Assembly: GCA_965228435.1 (NCBI GenBank)
Contig: OZ245818.1
Span: forward strand, 1-64,000
Direction of reading: 5' to 3'
Length of the DNA stretch: 64,000 nt
From: Hoeflea_A sp965228435
GTDB lineage: Bacteria > Pseudomonadota > Alphaproteobacteria > Rhizobiales > Rhizobiaceae
Below the pieces are notes generated by a model. It was not told the origin of the DNA, did no database searches, and was given only the letters and a program-made list of their open reading frames with translations. This document shows positions 39,831 to 49,448 of this stretch, piece by piece (position 1 is the first letter of the stretch; every line of letters starts with the position of its first letter). The translations under genes were made by a program, and so were the position numbers.

Positions 39831-42683
39831 CTACTCGTCAGCCTCTTCGTAGGCCTCCATCGGCGGGCAGGTGCAGACCAGGTTTCGGTCGCCATAGGCG
39901 TTGTCCACCCGGTTGACCGGCGCCAGATACTTGTCCACGCCGAACGAACCAGCTGGATAACAGGCCTGCTGGCGCGAATAGGGCCGATCCCACTCGCCGA
40001 CCAGGTCGGCCAGAGTATGGGGTGCGTTCTTGAGCGGATTGTTGTCCGGGTCGCTGCGACCTTCCTCGATGTCGCGTGCTTCCTGGCGGATCGACAGCAT
40101 TGCGTCGATGAAGCGGTCGAGCTCTGCCTTCGGCTCCGATTCCGTCGGCTCCACCATCAGCGTGCCTGCGACCGGCCAGCTCATGGTCGGCGCATGGAAG
40201 CCGCTGTCGATCAATCGCTTGGCGACATCGTCAACGGTGACATGCGCACTCTCGTTTAGCGGACGCGTATCGATGATGCACTCATGCGCGACACGGCCAT
40301 TGTCCGACGTGTAGAGAATGTCATAGGCGCCCAGCAAACGGGCGGCGATGTAGTTGGCGTTGAGGATCGCCACTTTCGTCGCCTGGGTCAGGCCGGCGCC
40401 GCCCATGAGCAGAACATAGGCCCAGCTCACCGGCAGGATGCTCGGCGAACCGAAAGGTGCAGCCGATACAGGTCCAACGGCATCGTCATATTCCGGGTGC
40501 CCCGGCAGGAACTCCGCCAGATGCGCCTTGACGCCGATCGGTCCCATGCCCGGTCCGCCGCCACCATGCGGAATGCAGAAGGTCTTGTGCAGGTTGAGGT
40601 GGCTAACGTCGCCGCCGATGTCGCCCGGTCGAGACAGCCCGACCATGGCGTTCATGTTGGCACCATCGATATAGACCTGACCGCCGTGTTCATGGGTAAT
40701 GCTGCAGACCTCCTGCACGGTTTCCTCAAACACGCCATGGGTCGACGGATAGGTGATCATGCAGGCAGCGAGCGCATCGCTGTGGAGTTCGGCTTTCTCA
40801 CGGAAATCCGCGAGGTCGATATTGCCGTTGGCGTCCGACTTCACCGGCACGACCTTCCAGCCGACCATATGGGCCGATGCCGGGTTCGTCCCGTGGGCCG
40901 ACGTGGGGATGAGGCAGACGTCACGACTGCCTTCGCCTCGGGCGATATGATAATTGCGGATGGTCAACAGCCCGGCATATTCGCCCTGTGCGCCGGAATT
41001 CGGCTGCTGGCTGATCGCATCGTAACCCGTGATCTGGCAAAGCTTGTCGTTCAGATCCGCAATCATTTCGAGATAGCCGGCGGCCTGATCCGGCGGCACG
41101 AAGGGATGCATGTTGCCGAATTCCGGCCAGGTGACCGGGATCATTTCCACCGCCGCATTCAGCTTCATGGTGCAACTCCCGAGCGGGATCATTGCCCGGT
41201 CGAGTGCCAGGTCACGGTCGGCCAAGCGTCGCATGTAGCGGGTCATTTCCGCTTCCGCACGATTGAGGTGGAAGATTGGATGGGTGAGGTATTCGCTGTG
41301 GCGCAACGCGTGTTGCGGTAGGCGGTATTGGCGGTTGGCCTCACTGTCGTCCTTCATGTCGCCACCGAAGGCGGCCCAGACCGCTTCAATGGTTTCCGGA
41401 CGGGTCTGCTCGTCGAGACTGATGCCGACACGGGTCGAACCGATCTTCCGCAGATTGATGCCGTGTTCGACAGCGGCGTTCATGATGACGCCCTGCAGGG
41501 GGCCGACTTCGACGGTGATCGTGTCGAAGAACACCTCCGGCTGCACCTCGAAACCGAGGCTCTCCAAGCCATTGGCGAGGCGCGACGTTTTGCGGTGCAC
41601 CGACTGGGCAATGGCCTTCAGGCCGTCCGGGCCGTGATAAACCGCGTACATGGAAGCGATTACCGCCAACAGCGCCTGAGCGGTGCAGACATTGGAGTTG
41701 GCCTTCTCGCGACGGATGTGCTGCTCGCGGGTCTGAAGCGCCAGCCGGTAGGCCTGGTTGCCGCGGCTGTCGATCGACACGCCGATGATGCGGCCCGGCA
41801 TCGCCCGCTTGTAAGCGTCCTTGGTGGCCATGTAAGCCGCATGGGGGCCGCCATAGCCCATCGGCACACCAAAACGCTGGGTCGAGCCGACCGCGATATC
41901 AGCACCCATTTCGCCGGGCGATTTAAGCAACACCAGCGACAGCGGATCGGCGGCGACCACGGCCAGTGCCTTGTGTTCGTGCAGCGCCGCAATCACATCC
42001 GTGAAGTCGCGCACGTGCCCATAGGTCCCGGGATACTGAAATATGGCGCCGAAAACCGCTTCCGGGTCAACATCTTCCGGATTGCCAACGATGACTTCAA
42101 TGTCCAGTGGCTCTGCGCGGGTCTTGATGACCGCGATGTTCTGGGGATGGCAGTTTTCGTCGACGAAGAAGGCCGTTGCCTTCGATTTCGACGACCGCTT
42201 GGCCATGGTCATCGCTTCCGCGGCGGCGGTGGATTCGTCCAGCAGCGAGGCGTTGGCGATGTCGAGGCCCGTCAGATCGCTGACCATGGTCTGGAAGTTC
42301 AGCAACGCTTCCAGCCGCCCCTGGGAAATCTCCGGCTGATAGGGCGTATAGGCCGTGTACCAGGCGGGGTTTTCCAGAATGTTGCGTAGAATGGGCGCCG
42401 GTGTGGTTGTGCCATAGTAGCCCTGGCCGATCAGCGACGTCAGCACCTTGTTCTTTTCGGCAACCTGCCGCATGTGAAAGAGCGCGTCGCGCTCCGTCAT
42501 GGCGGGCCCCCACTCGAGCGGCTCCTTCTGGCGGATCGCCGGCGGAACGGTGGCGTCGATCAGCGCGTCCAGAGACTCGAAGCCAAGAACCTCCAACATC
42601 TCGGCCATCTCACCCGGAGATGGGCCGATGTGGCGGCGGTTTGCGAAATCATAGGCTTCGTAGTCAGTCAGTTCAAAGGCCAT
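39831..42683 (-). CDS. gcvP: Glycine dehydrogenase (aminomethyl-transferring), P-protein
   Basis: The 950-residue P-protein of the glycine cleavage system decarboxylates glycine with PLP and passes the aminomethyl group to lipoyl-GcvH. The PLP Lys is K700 in NLHKTFCIPHGGGG, next to the glycine-rich loop. Both halves of the ancestral duplication are present (QTRE-QHIRREKANSNVCTAQ near 317-337, MIPLGSCTMKLNA near 498-510). It is a full-length single-chain type, as in E. coli (957). It follows gcvH by 12 bases and converges on the fusion gene. Confidence 0.97.
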   Translation of the reverse strand: MAFELTDYEAYDFANRRHIGPSPGEMAEMLEVLGFESLDALIDATVPPAIRQKEPLEWGPAMTERDALFHMRQVAEKNKVLTSLIGQGYYGTTTPAPILRNILENPAWYTAYTPYQPEISQGRLEALLNFQTMVSDLTGLDIANASLLDESTAAAEAMTMAKRSSKSKATAFFVDENCHPQNIAVIKTRAEPLDIEVIVGNPEDVDPEAVFGAIFQYPGTYGHVRDFTDVIAALHEHKALAVVAADPLSLVLLKSPGEMGADIAVGSTQRFGVPMGYGGPHAAYMATKDAYKRAMPGRIIGVSIDSRGNQAYRLALQTREQHIRREKANSNVCTAQALLAVIASMYAVYHGPDGLKAIAQSVHRKTSRLANGLESLGFEVQPEVFFDTITVEVGPLQGVIMNAAVEHGINLRKIGSTRVGISLDEQTRPETIEAVWAAFGGDMKDDSEANRQYRLPQHALRHSEYLTHPIFHLNRAEAEMTRYMRRLADRDLALDRAMIPLGSCTMKLNAAVEMIPVTWPEFGNMHPFVPPDQAAGYLEMIADLNDKLCQITGYDAISQQPNSGAQGEYAGLLTIRNYHIARGEGSRDVCLIPTSAHGTNPASAHMVGWKVVPVKSDANGNIDLADFREKAELHSDALAACMITYPSTHGVFEETVQEVCSITHEHGGQVYIDGANMNAMVGLSRPGDIGGDVSHLNLHKTFCIPHGGGGPGMGPIGVKAHLAEFLPGHPEYDDAVGPVSAAPFGSPSILPVSWAYVLLMGGAGLTQATKVAILNANYIAARLLGAYDILYTSDNGRVAHECIIDTRPLNESAHVTVDDVAKRLIDSGFHAPTMSWPVAGTLMVEPTESEPKAELDRFIDAMLSIRQEARDIEEGRSDPDNNPLKNAPHTLADLVGEWDRPYSRQQACYPAGSFGVDKYLAPVNRVDNAYGDRNLVCTCPPMEAYEEADE

Positions 42684-42695
42684 TGCCGTGTCCCT

Positions 42696-43061
42696 TTAAC
42701 CTATCAATGCCTTGTAGGCGTCAGCGTCCATGAGTCCTTCGAGCTGGCCGGCATCCGACAGCTTGACCTTGTAGATCCAGGCATCGCTCTCCGCCTTTTC
42801 GTTCAACGCGCTCGGACTGTCGACCAGCAGGGCATTGGCTTCGACGATTTCGCCGTCGACGGGCGCAAAGATCTCGGACGCGGCCTTGACCGACTCGATC
42901 ACGCCAATCTCGTCACCTTTTTCGAAACTGTCGCCTGCCTCCTTCTGCTCGACAAAGACAATTTCGCCGAGCTGTTCGGCAGCGTATGCCGTAATTCCGA
43001 TGGTCGCGACGTCGCCGTCGACGGTGACCCACTCGTGGTCGTCTGAATAATAGGTGGTCAT
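42696..43061 (-). CDS. gcvH: Glycine cleavage system H protein
   Basis: The 121-residue carrier has the lipoylation Lys K59 in IGVIESVKAASEIFAPVDG, the conserved lipoyl-domain hairpin, and the N-terminal YYSDDHEWVTVDGD. It shuttles the aminomethyl intermediate between GcvP and GcvT and the dihydrolipoamide dehydrogenase (not in the window). The gene lies 17 bases after gcvT with a GGAGGCGATC ribosome site. Confidence 0.97.
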   Translation of the reverse strand: MTTYYSDDHEWVTVDGDVATIGITAYAAEQLGEIVFVEQKEAGDSFEKGDEIGVIESVKAASEIFAPVDGEIVEANALLVDSPSALNEKAESDAWIYKVKLSDAGQLEGLMDADAYKALIG

Positions 43062-43078
43062 GATGATCGCCTCCGAAC

Positions 43079-44176
43079 TTAACGTTTGTAGTTTTGTTTC
43101 ACGAAGGGCAAGGCAACAACGTTTGCTGGCTGTGCCTTGCCGCGAATGATCAGATTGACGGCTTCGCCGGGACTGTCAAAGCCGGCACTGACATACCCCA
43201 TGGCGACCGGGCCGCCGACCGTCGGGCCGTAGCCGCCCGAGGTCACCTCGCCAATCGTCTCGCCGTCCGGGCTTTGGATCTCTACACCGTGACGCGCGGG
43301 AATGCGGCCTTCCGGCTTAATGCCAACAAGTTTGCGCGCCGGACCTTCGACGATTTCGCGCTGGATGCGTTCAGCGCCAGGGAAACCGCCCTCTTCGCGG
43401 CGGCGCTTCTGAATGGCCCAGGTCAACGCGGCTTCGATCGGTGACGTATCGTTGTCGATGTCGCTGCCATAGAGGCAAAGACCGGCCTCAAGGCGAAGGC
43501 TATCGCGAGCACCAAGGCCGGCCGGCTCGCATTCGTCATGGGCCAGGAAGGCCTTGGCAATTTCGATGGCACGATCTTCCGGAATTGAAACTTCGTATCC
43601 GTCTTCGCCGGTATAGCCGAGACGCGAGATGCGACACTCGACGCCCATGATGTCGCCCACGGTGGTTTCCATGAATTTCAGATCACGCGCGGCCGGGCAC
43701 AGGCTACCGACGACGTCTTCCGCCTTTGGCCCCTGGACGGCGACCAGCGCCCTGTCGAAAATCTCGATGACTTCGACACCCTCCAGATTGTCTGCCATAT
43801 GCGGAATGTCCTGGTCGCGCATCGACGCGTTGACGACCGCAAAAAGATGATTGCCGGCATTGGAGACGATCAGGTCGTCCATGATGCCCCCTTCCGCATT
43901 CGTGAAGAAGGTGTAGCGCGCCTTGCCCTCGGGCAACGCGGTGAGAGCTGAGGGCACCAGGTCCTCCAGCTTTGCGGCGGCGTTCTCGCCGCGCAGAATG
44001 ACCTGACCCATGTGACTGACATCGAACAGTGCGGCCTTGGTACGGCACTGATTGTGTTCGCCCATGATGCCCATTGGATACTGCACCGGCATTTCCCAAC
44101 CGGCGAAATCGACCATCTTGCCGCCGAGCTCGACATGCAAATCGTATAGCGGGGTTCTTTTCGGACTTTTAGACAT
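43079..44176 (-). CDS. gcvT: Aminomethyltransferase, T-protein of the glycine cleavage system
   Basis: The 365-residue tetrahydrofolate-dependent enzyme has GcvT family sequence: FAGWEMPVQYP near 20-30, FDVSHMGQV (Asp/His region) at about 49-57, the folate-contacting YTFFTNAEGGIMDDLIV near 90-106 and the C-terminal GEVTSGGYGPTVGGPVAMGYV. It releases ammonia and forms methylene-tetrahydrofolate from aminomethyl-GcvH. It is first in the gcvT-gcvH-gcvP operon and is divergent from an HTH-cupin gene 266 bases away. No glycine riboswitch could be recognised upstream. Confidence 0.97.
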   Translation of the reverse strand: MSKSPKRTPLYDLHVELGGKMVDFAGWEMPVQYPMGIMGEHNQCRTKAALFDVSHMGQVILRGENAAAKLEDLVPSALTALPEGKARYTFFTNAEGGIMDDLIVSNAGNHLFAVVNASMRDQDIPHMADNLEGVEVIEIFDRALVAVQGPKAEDVVGSLCPAARDLKFMETTVGDIMGVECRISRLGYTGEDGYEVSIPEDRAIEIAKAFLAHDECEPAGLGARDSLRLEAGLCLYGSDIDNDTSPIEAALTWAIQKRRREEGGFPGAERIQREIVEGPARKLVGIKPEGRIPARHGVEIQSPDGETIGEVTSGGYGPTVGGPVAMGYVSAGFDSPGEAVNLIIRGKAQPANVVALPFVKQNYKR

Positions 44177-44388
44177 GAGCCAACACCTTCCTTGAGCACT
44201 TTAGGGGATCACTCGCGAATAACCATCACTCTACTATGGGCAATTCGGACGTTTGAATCTTCTGCCCTTAACCAGTTCCGCGTTCCTTCAGGAATCCGTG
44301 CGAATGGGCTTACGCGGCCTTTACGACATTTTTCTCTCTTTTTCAACAAATTCCACTATAAGAAACAAGATGTTCACATACCCGCCTT

Positions 44389-44417
44389 TTGACGCTTATT
44401 TGAACGTCAGCTAAGTT
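44389..44417 (+). promoter_or_regulatory. Predicted promoter of the gcv-linked HTH-cupin gene
   Basis: TTGACG (44389-44394) and TAAGTT (44412-44417) are spaced by 17 bases on the plus strand, 26 bases upstream of the ATG at 44443. A TTGGAGAA ribosome site follows at about 44428. Confidence 0.5.
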
Positions 44418-44442
44418 GCGGTGACAATTGGAGAATCAGGCC

Positions 44443-45048
44443 ATGGAACCCGTCTTGCCCGATGACGCCGCCGAGGGACTGGAAGCCACGGACACCTCGG
44501 ATCTCGGAAAGATGATCTTCGAGGCGCGCAAGAAGAAAGGCTGGACACTCGAGGAGACCGGCAAGGCAGCGGGAATTGGCCGCTCAACGCTTTCCAAGAT
44601 CGAGAACAATCAGACCAAACCCAGTTTTGACGTCGTGCGCCGCCTCACCAAGGTGCTTGAGCTGCAGTCACCGCAACTCTTCGTCCAGTCCAGTCAGAGC
44701 GGCATTTCCGGCCGCCGCGATTACACACTGGACGGCCAGGGCGAGCCCCAGGATACGCCGACCTATGGCCACGAACTGCTGTGCACCGAACTGACAAGCA
44801 AGCGCATGCTGCCCTATATCAGCACCATCAAGGCGCGCGACATTTCCGATTTCGAGACCTGGATCCGGCACCGCGGCGAAGAATTCATGTACGTGATCAG
44901 CGGAGAGTTGACGCTCTTTACCGAGCACTATCGGCCGCTGGAACTCAAAACAGGTGACTCCGCCTACTACGACGCCAGCATGGGGCACTGCTGCGTTTCC
45001 ACCGGCAAGGAAGACGCCAAGGTTCTGTGGGTGTCGCTGGAGAATTGA
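44443..45048 (+). CDS. HTH-cupin (XRE family) transcriptional regulator adjacent to gcvTHP
   Basis: The 201-residue protein has an XRE helix-turn-helix (about 22-75: LGKMIFEARKKKGWTLEETG, GIGRSTLSKIENNQTKPS) and a C-terminal cupin (about 120-198: WIRHRGEEFMYVISGELTLFT, LKTGDSAYYDASMGHCCVS). It diverges from gcvT and may control glycine cleavage, although no conserved operator is evident. ATG 44443 has GGAGAA about ten bases upstream; an in-frame TTG at 44428 would place the start on that site. It is similar in plan to the regulator at 31621-32226. Confidence 0.9.
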   Translation: MEPVLPDDAAEGLEATDTSDLGKMIFEARKKKGWTLEETGKAAGIGRSTLSKIENNQTKPSFDVVRRLTKVLELQSPQLFVQSSQSGISGRRDYTLDGQGEPQDTPTYGHELLCTELTSKRMLPYISTIKARDISDFETWIRHRGEEFMYVISGELTLFTEHYRPLELKTGDSAYYDASMGHCCVSTGKEDAKVLWVSLEN

Positions 45049-45079
45049 CGCCAATTGCGGCACCCCAGAGCAGCGTCAA
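45045..45079. terminator. Candidate terminator between HTH-cupin and LacI genes
   Basis: TTGACGC (45045-45051) and GCGTCAA (45073-45079) are a perfect 7-base inverted repeat around a 21-base loop, overlapping the HTH-cupin stop codon and lying just before the convergent LacI stop. The long loop makes it weak evidence. Confidence 0.3.
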
Positions 45080-45083
45080 CGGC

Positions 45084-46079
45084 TCAGGATCGAATGACGA
45101 GATCGTACGGCAATATAAGCGTCTTTGACTGTTGCGTTTCGATGAGATTGTGCATCTGCCGCACCGCCGCTTCGGCATACCCGACATGCGGGACCCGAAC
45201 GGTGTTGAGCCAAGGTGCGAGCCACTCATTGAGCGGATTGTCATCGAAACCATAAATGCGAATATCACCGGGAACGGACAGGCCGAGTTCCCGACAGCGG
45301 CGGAATGCGCCGTAGGCGATCTGATCGTTACCGCAGAAGATGCCGCCAAATTGCTTCTTCGCAAGCAGCTCGAACGCGCCCTGATAGCCACTTTCCATTG
45401 AAAGATCGGCTTCGTACCTGTCTTCCTGCAACACCTCGTAGCCTCGCTCGGTGCAGACATCGAGCACACCCTTCAAGCGGCGGGCGCTGGTATCCGAACT
45501 CAGCGGACCATGCAGAATGCCAAGTCGGCCCTCGATGCTGGAGAATATGGATTGGGTGAGCTCCCGCGCCGCCGCATAGTCGTCAATCCCGATGTATGAG
45601 ACGTGTGGCATTGAAGAGACCGGGCGGTTGATAAAGACCGTGGGAAACGCATCCACTGTCTCCTTGAGATAGTCGCTCTCAACCGCGCAGAGCATAAATA
45701 TACCGCCGACCCGACGAGACTGGATGTCCTGGAGAAACCGGTCCTGCAGCTTCGGGTCCTCGTTGGAATTAAAAAGGAGCATAGCCGTGCCGGTTTCATT
45801 CAGCTTGCGTTCCAGTTCCCAGGCCACTGCCGCATAGAAACTGTTTTGGATATTGGAGATGATCAACGCGTAGCTGTCGGAGGTCTGCGAACGAAGCGCG
45901 CGGCCAATGCGATTGGGACTGTAGTTCAGATCCTTGATCGCCTGCTGAACCAGGGTGCGCGTCTTTGAAGAGACGTGTTTCGGATTGTCGTTGATGACGC
46001 GTGATACGCTGGCGATGGAAACGCCGGCTTTCCTGGCGACATCCTTGATCGAGGCGGTTCCTTTCTCTCTCTTCTTCAA
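45084..46079 (-). CDS. LacI family transcriptional regulator
   Basis: The 331-residue protein has a LacI HTH (TASIKDVARKAGVSIASVSR near residues 7-26, hinge about 48-60 SPNRIGRAL) and a periplasmic-binding-type effector domain (SDYALIISNIQNSFYAAVAW to the end). No ATG exists near the HTH. I use the TTG at 46079, which has AAAGGTGG upstream; another TTG at 46133 would add 18 residues. It is the last gene of the minus-strand sugar operon and probably represses both sides of the divergent promoter through the two palindromes at 49529-49540 and 49766-49779 (inference). Confidence 0.88.
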   Translation of the reverse strand: MKKREKGTASIKDVARKAGVSIASVSRVINDNPKHVSSKTRTLVQQAIKDLNYSPNRIGRALRSQTSDSYALIISNIQNSFYAAVAWELERKLNETGTAMLLFNSNEDPKLQDRFLQDIQSRRVGGIFMLCAVESDYLKETVDAFPTVFINRPVSSMPHVSYIGIDDYAAARELTQSIFSSIEGRLGILHGPLSSDTSARRLKGVLDVCTERGYEVLQEDRYEADLSMESGYQGAFELLAKKQFGGIFCGNDQIAYGAFRRCRELGLSVPGDIRIYGFDDNPLNEWLAPWLNTVRVPHVGYAEAAVRQMHNLIETQQSKTLILPYDLVIRS

Positions 46080-46175
46080 AGAGCCACCTTTCAGGTTTTG
46101 CCGCGCAATTGGATGCCGGCCATCGCGTCGCAATCGTCAAACTGCTTGGCGTTGTGACGCCCTGCAAAATCGCGC

Positions 46176-47204
46176 TTATGCCTCAGAGGCTATGATTTCT
46201 ATTTTATAGTCCCGCGTCTCGCAAGGCGCGAGCGAGGGTTGCAGCCCGGAGGAGCCTGTCAGATCGGTTTGCGGTTCCAGTCCGAGCGCAAATATCCCGG
46301 ATCTGAAGGCTCTCCAGAGGGCGGTGTGCGGCAGCGCCTCAGCATCAAAACGCAAATTGAGGGTCACGCCCAGATCCGGATTTCTGATTCCAATCTCGCA
46401 ACTGCCCAATTCCGTGCGTGGAGATGGTCCGCATTCCACAATTTCGACATGGTCATCCGTTGGAACAGCCGCACCATTATCGAGGCGATTCTCGAGCCGC
46501 CAGTTGCGACCAATCAGCCGGCTGGATTTATCAAGCAGCGGATAGCCGATATTGAAATGATAAAGCACTCCGTGCCGGGTCGGCCTGTATCCGCAATTCG
46601 ACACACGGTCGTGGAGGATGACCCTGGGTTCGAACAGCGGAATGCGGTAACTTCTTTCCAGTTGCAGCGTTTCTCCGAAGAGGGTTGCCTGCCTCACCGC
46701 CAGGTTGACGACCACCTCCTGCCGATGGTCCCAGTCGATTTCAGCGCGGTGAAGGTCGGCGCGGCAAGTGGCTATCCGGCCGTGTAGAGGATGCTGTTGG
46801 TTGCCACGCAGAGGGTAGGCAAAATCCGACGCGTCGGTGCGCGTTGGGATGCCATGATGATCCAGACCGCAGGTGACGAGGAAACCATCGAAACCGCGCA
46901 AAAAGCCTAGCCCATCCTCCGTATCGGGGGTCGGCCAGGGGGCCGGGGCACCCACAGCCCCATGCCACCCCAGTTCGTGACCACGCCAGTTTAGACGCAT
47001 CAGGTCGCCTCCCCTGTCGAGGGCGATATCGGCCGACAAGCCCGATGGCGTTCGCAATTCGACAATCCGGCCGGTGGCGCCCGAACCGTTTTCGACCTTC
47101 ACCTGGCGGATATCGGCGAGAGCCCGACAAAACGCACTCTTCTTTCGCAGATCTGAGAGATCCGGATAGACGACCGTACCATCAGGTTTCGTGTGAGCGA
47201 TCAA
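46176..47204 (-). CDS. DUF4432 family protein, aldose-epimerase-like fold
   Basis: The 342-residue protein resembles the DUF4432 branch of the galactose mutarotase-like superfamily. It has ALDRGGDLMRLNWRGHELGW near 60-79, GFLRGFDGFLVTCGLDHHG near 99-117 and HGVLYHFNIGYPLLD near 212-226, with conserved His and Asp residues typical of mutarotases. A role in converting a sugar anomer or ketosugar is likely but not proved. The start overlaps the stop of the Gfo/Idh/MocA gene by four bases, so they are translationally coupled. Confidence 0.75.
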   Translation of the reverse strand: MIAHTKPDGTVVYPDLSDLRKKSAFCRALADIRQVKVENGSGATGRIVELRTPSGLSADIALDRGGDLMRLNWRGHELGWHGAVGAPAPWPTPDTEDGLGFLRGFDGFLVTCGLDHHGIPTRTDASDFAYPLRGNQQHPLHGRIATCRADLHRAEIDWDHRQEVVVNLAVRQATLFGETLQLERSYRIPLFEPRVILHDRVSNCGYRPTRHGVLYHFNIGYPLLDKSSRLIGRNWRLENRLDNGAAVPTDDHVEIVECGPSPRTELGSCEIGIRNPDLGVTLNLRFDAEALPHTALWRAFRSGIFALGLEPQTDLTGSSGLQPSLAPCETRDYKIEIIASEA

Positions 47205-48388
47205 AGGTTCGGCCGCGCATCAACCCAGACACCGCCTCTGCTGCTGGATTCGACGCAAGCTTCAATGAATGCCAAACCGCGCGCACCGTCTTCAACGGTC
47301 GGCAGGTCGGTGCACAGCGGATCGGGTTCACGCTCGTCCTTCTTCGCCCAGATCAATTCGGCTGCATCCGTATACAGATTGGCAAAGCCTTCGATATACC
47401 CTTCCGGGTGGCGTGCCGGCATGCGCGTCACCCTGTTGGCTATGTCACTGGTTCCCGGTCCGCCCCGCGTGATCGTACGGGTGGGCTCACCGAGCGGTGT
47501 ATAGGACAGGTTATCATTGTCTTCGCCAACCCAATCAATGCCACCCTTGGTGCCATAAACGCCGATCGAAAGGCGGTTGTAGTTGCCTGGCGCGACCTGG
47601 CTCGACCAGAGGGTCCCGGTCGCTCCATTGCTGTAACGCAACAGGACATTGGCGTTGTCATCGAGCTGCCGACCCGGCACGTAGCTGCGCAGATCGGCGC
47701 AGACACTCTCCAGTTCAAGCCCGCTGATAAAGGCTGCCAGATTGAACGCGTGAACCCCGATATCACCGATTGATCCACCTGCGCCTGCCTCTTTCGGGTC
47801 AGTCCGCCATGCGGCTTGTTTTTGTCCTTCCTGGTCGAGCGCGGTTGTCAGCCAGTCCTGGACATAGGAAGTCCGTATGACCTGGATATCGCCCAGCGTT
47901 CCGTCCCTGACCATGGCGCGGGCCTGACGGACCAGCGGGTATCCGGTGTTGTTCTGGGTTAGGACAAAAACCAACTCACTTTTGTTGGCAATGTCGACGA
48001 GTTCCAGCGATTCGCCCAGCGTGAGCGTCATGGGCTTGTCGCAGATGACGTGAATGCCGGCTTCCAGAAACGCCTTGGCGGGTCCGAAATGCAGCCTGTT
48101 CGGCGTTACGATGGATACCGCGTCGATGCCATCGGCGCGGGCAGCCTCCGCTTCTGCCATATGTTCCCAGCTCCGATAGACCCGGTCATCGGCCAAACCC
48201 AGGTCCGCCCCGGAGGCAACAGCGTTTTCCGGGTCGGCAGACAGTGCACCTGCAACAATTTCCCATTTGTCGTCGAGCCGGGCGGCCATCCGGTGGACTG
48301 CACCGATAAACGCGCCGCGTCCGCCGCCGACCATGCCCAAACGCAGTTTTCGCGCCGCGCGTTCGGTACCGAATGATTCGATTGCCAT
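47201..48388 (-). CDS. Gfo/Idh/MocA family oxidoreductase
   Basis: The 395-residue enzyme has an N-terminal Rossmann domain (LGMVGGGRGAFIGAVH near 17-32) and the family's active-site Lys K118 in ICDKPMTLTL (the usual E-K-P appears as D-K-P), with GSIGDIGVHAFNLA in the C-terminal domain. The family oxidises sugar or cyclitol hydroxyls, including C3 of glycosides, with NAD(P). The start at 48388 is chosen because an AGTAGGG site precedes it and the upstream frame extension overlaps the previous gene. It is partnered with the TIM-barrel enzyme encoded upstream. Confidence 0.88.
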   Translation of the reverse strand: MAIESFGTERAARKLRLGMVGGGRGAFIGAVHRMAARLDDKWEIVAGALSADPENAVASGADLGLADDRVYRSWEHMAEAEAARADGIDAVSIVTPNRLHFGPAKAFLEAGIHVICDKPMTLTLGESLELVDIANKSELVFVLTQNNTGYPLVRQARAMVRDGTLGDIQVIRTSYVQDWLTTALDQEGQKQAAWRTDPKEAGAGGSIGDIGVHAFNLAAFISGLELESVCADLRSYVPGRQLDDNANVLLRYSNGATGTLWSSQVAPGNYNRLSIGVYGTKGGIDWVGEDNDNLSYTPLGEPTRTITRGGPGTSDIANRVTRMPARHPEGYIEGFANLYTDAAELIWAKKDEREPDPLCTDLPTVEDGARGLAFIEACVESSSRGGVWVDARPNL

Positions 48389-48392
48389 TGCC

Positions 48393-49448
48393 CTACTCCA
48401 GTCCCAGGATTTTGCGGGCACCGCTGGTATCGCCTGTACCGCCGGCAAAATCATCAAAGGTCTTGTCGGTCACGCGGCGAATGTGATCGCGGATATAGGC
48501 CGCTCCTTTCGGCGCCGCATCCTCAGGATGTTCGATGCAGTCCTCCCATTCGTAGACGCACCAGCCGTCAAACTCGTACTCCGTGAACAGCGAAAAGATG
48601 CGACCAAAATCGGTTTGACCGTCGCCAAGCGAGCGGTCCCGGGCGGCACGCTTCAGCCAGGGCTGATACCCGGACAGGAAGCCTTGCTTGCCAGACGGAT
48701 TGAACTCGCTGTCCTTGACGTGGAACATCTTGATGCGCTCATGGTAGATGTGAATGAACTCGATGTAGTCGAGCCCCTGCTTCACGAAGTGGCTGGCATC
48801 GTAATTGATCTGGCAGCGGCTGTGATTACCGACGCGGTCGAGGAAAATTTCGAACGTCTCGCCGTCATAAAGATCTTCCGTCGGGTGCAACTCGAAGCAC
48901 AAATCAACGCCGTTTTCTTCGTAAACGTCGAGAATCGGCGTCCAGATCCGCGCCAGTTCGTCAAACGCCTCGTCGATCAGCGACTGATCCCTCTGCGGGA
49001 ACGGGTACCAGAAAGGCCAGGCGAGCGCGCCGGAGAAGGTTGCGTGTTCCGTCAGCCCGAGGTTCCGCGACGCCTTGGCGCATAGTTTCAACTGCTCGAC
49101 AGCCCATGCCTGACGGGCTTTGCGATCGCCCCGCACTTCGACAGGACACAACCCGTCCATCCAGGCATCATAGGCCGGGTGGACCGCACAAAGCTGCCCC
49201 TGGATGTGGCTTGCCGTGTCGCAAATGACGATTCCCGCCTGCTGCGCGATTCCAGTCAGTTCGTCGGCATAGTCCTTGCTCTCCGCGGCCAGCGCGAGGT
49301 CGATGAACCGCCCGTCCCACATGGGGAGTTGAACAGCCTCGAACCCGCATTCCCTCACCCACCGGCCAATCGCGGGCAGGCTGTTGAACGGTGCCTTATC
49401 GTCGGCAAATTGCCCGAGAAACAGCCCGGGTCCTTTGAGTGTTTTCAT
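48393..49448 (-). CDS. TIM-barrel sugar phosphate isomerase/epimerase family protein
   Basis: The 351-residue AP-endonuclease-2 fold protein keeps a metal site typical of xylose-isomerase-like epimerases: E186 (CFELHPTE), D217 (INYDASHF), H243 (FHVKDSEF) and E300 (VYEWED). Members isomerise or epimerise ketosugars and in some systems cleave 3-keto-glycosides with a Gfo/Idh/MocA partner. The start at 49448 follows a good GGAGGAAACC site; an earlier in-frame start at 49493 lies in the promoter region. It is the first gene on the minus side of the LacI divergon. Confidence 0.85.
   Translation of the reverse strand: MKTLKGPGLFLGQFADDKAPFNSLPAIGRWVRECGFEAVQLPMWDGRFIDLALAAESKDYADELTGIAQQAGIVICDTASHIQGQLCAVHPAYDAWMDGLCPVEVRGDRKARQAWAVEQLKLCAKASRNLGLTEHATFSGALAWPFWYPFPQRDQSLIDEAFDELARIWTPILDVYEENGVDLCFELHPTEDLYDGETFEIFLDRVGNHSRCQINYDASHFVKQGLDYIEFIHIYHERIKMFHVKDSEFNPSGKQGFLSGYQPWLKRAARDRSLGDGQTDFGRIFSLFTEYEFDGWCVYEWEDCIEHPEDAAPKGAAYIRDHIRRVTDKTFDDFAGGTGDTSGARKILGLE

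Noticed and set aside
44177..44427. Glycine riboswitch upstream of gcvT
   Set aside because: I read the minus strand of this region for the conserved core (the CGCCGAAGG-type loop and the flanking pairing segments) and did not find it. Only a short TTCCT-TC-AGGAA dyad at 44283-44294 is present.
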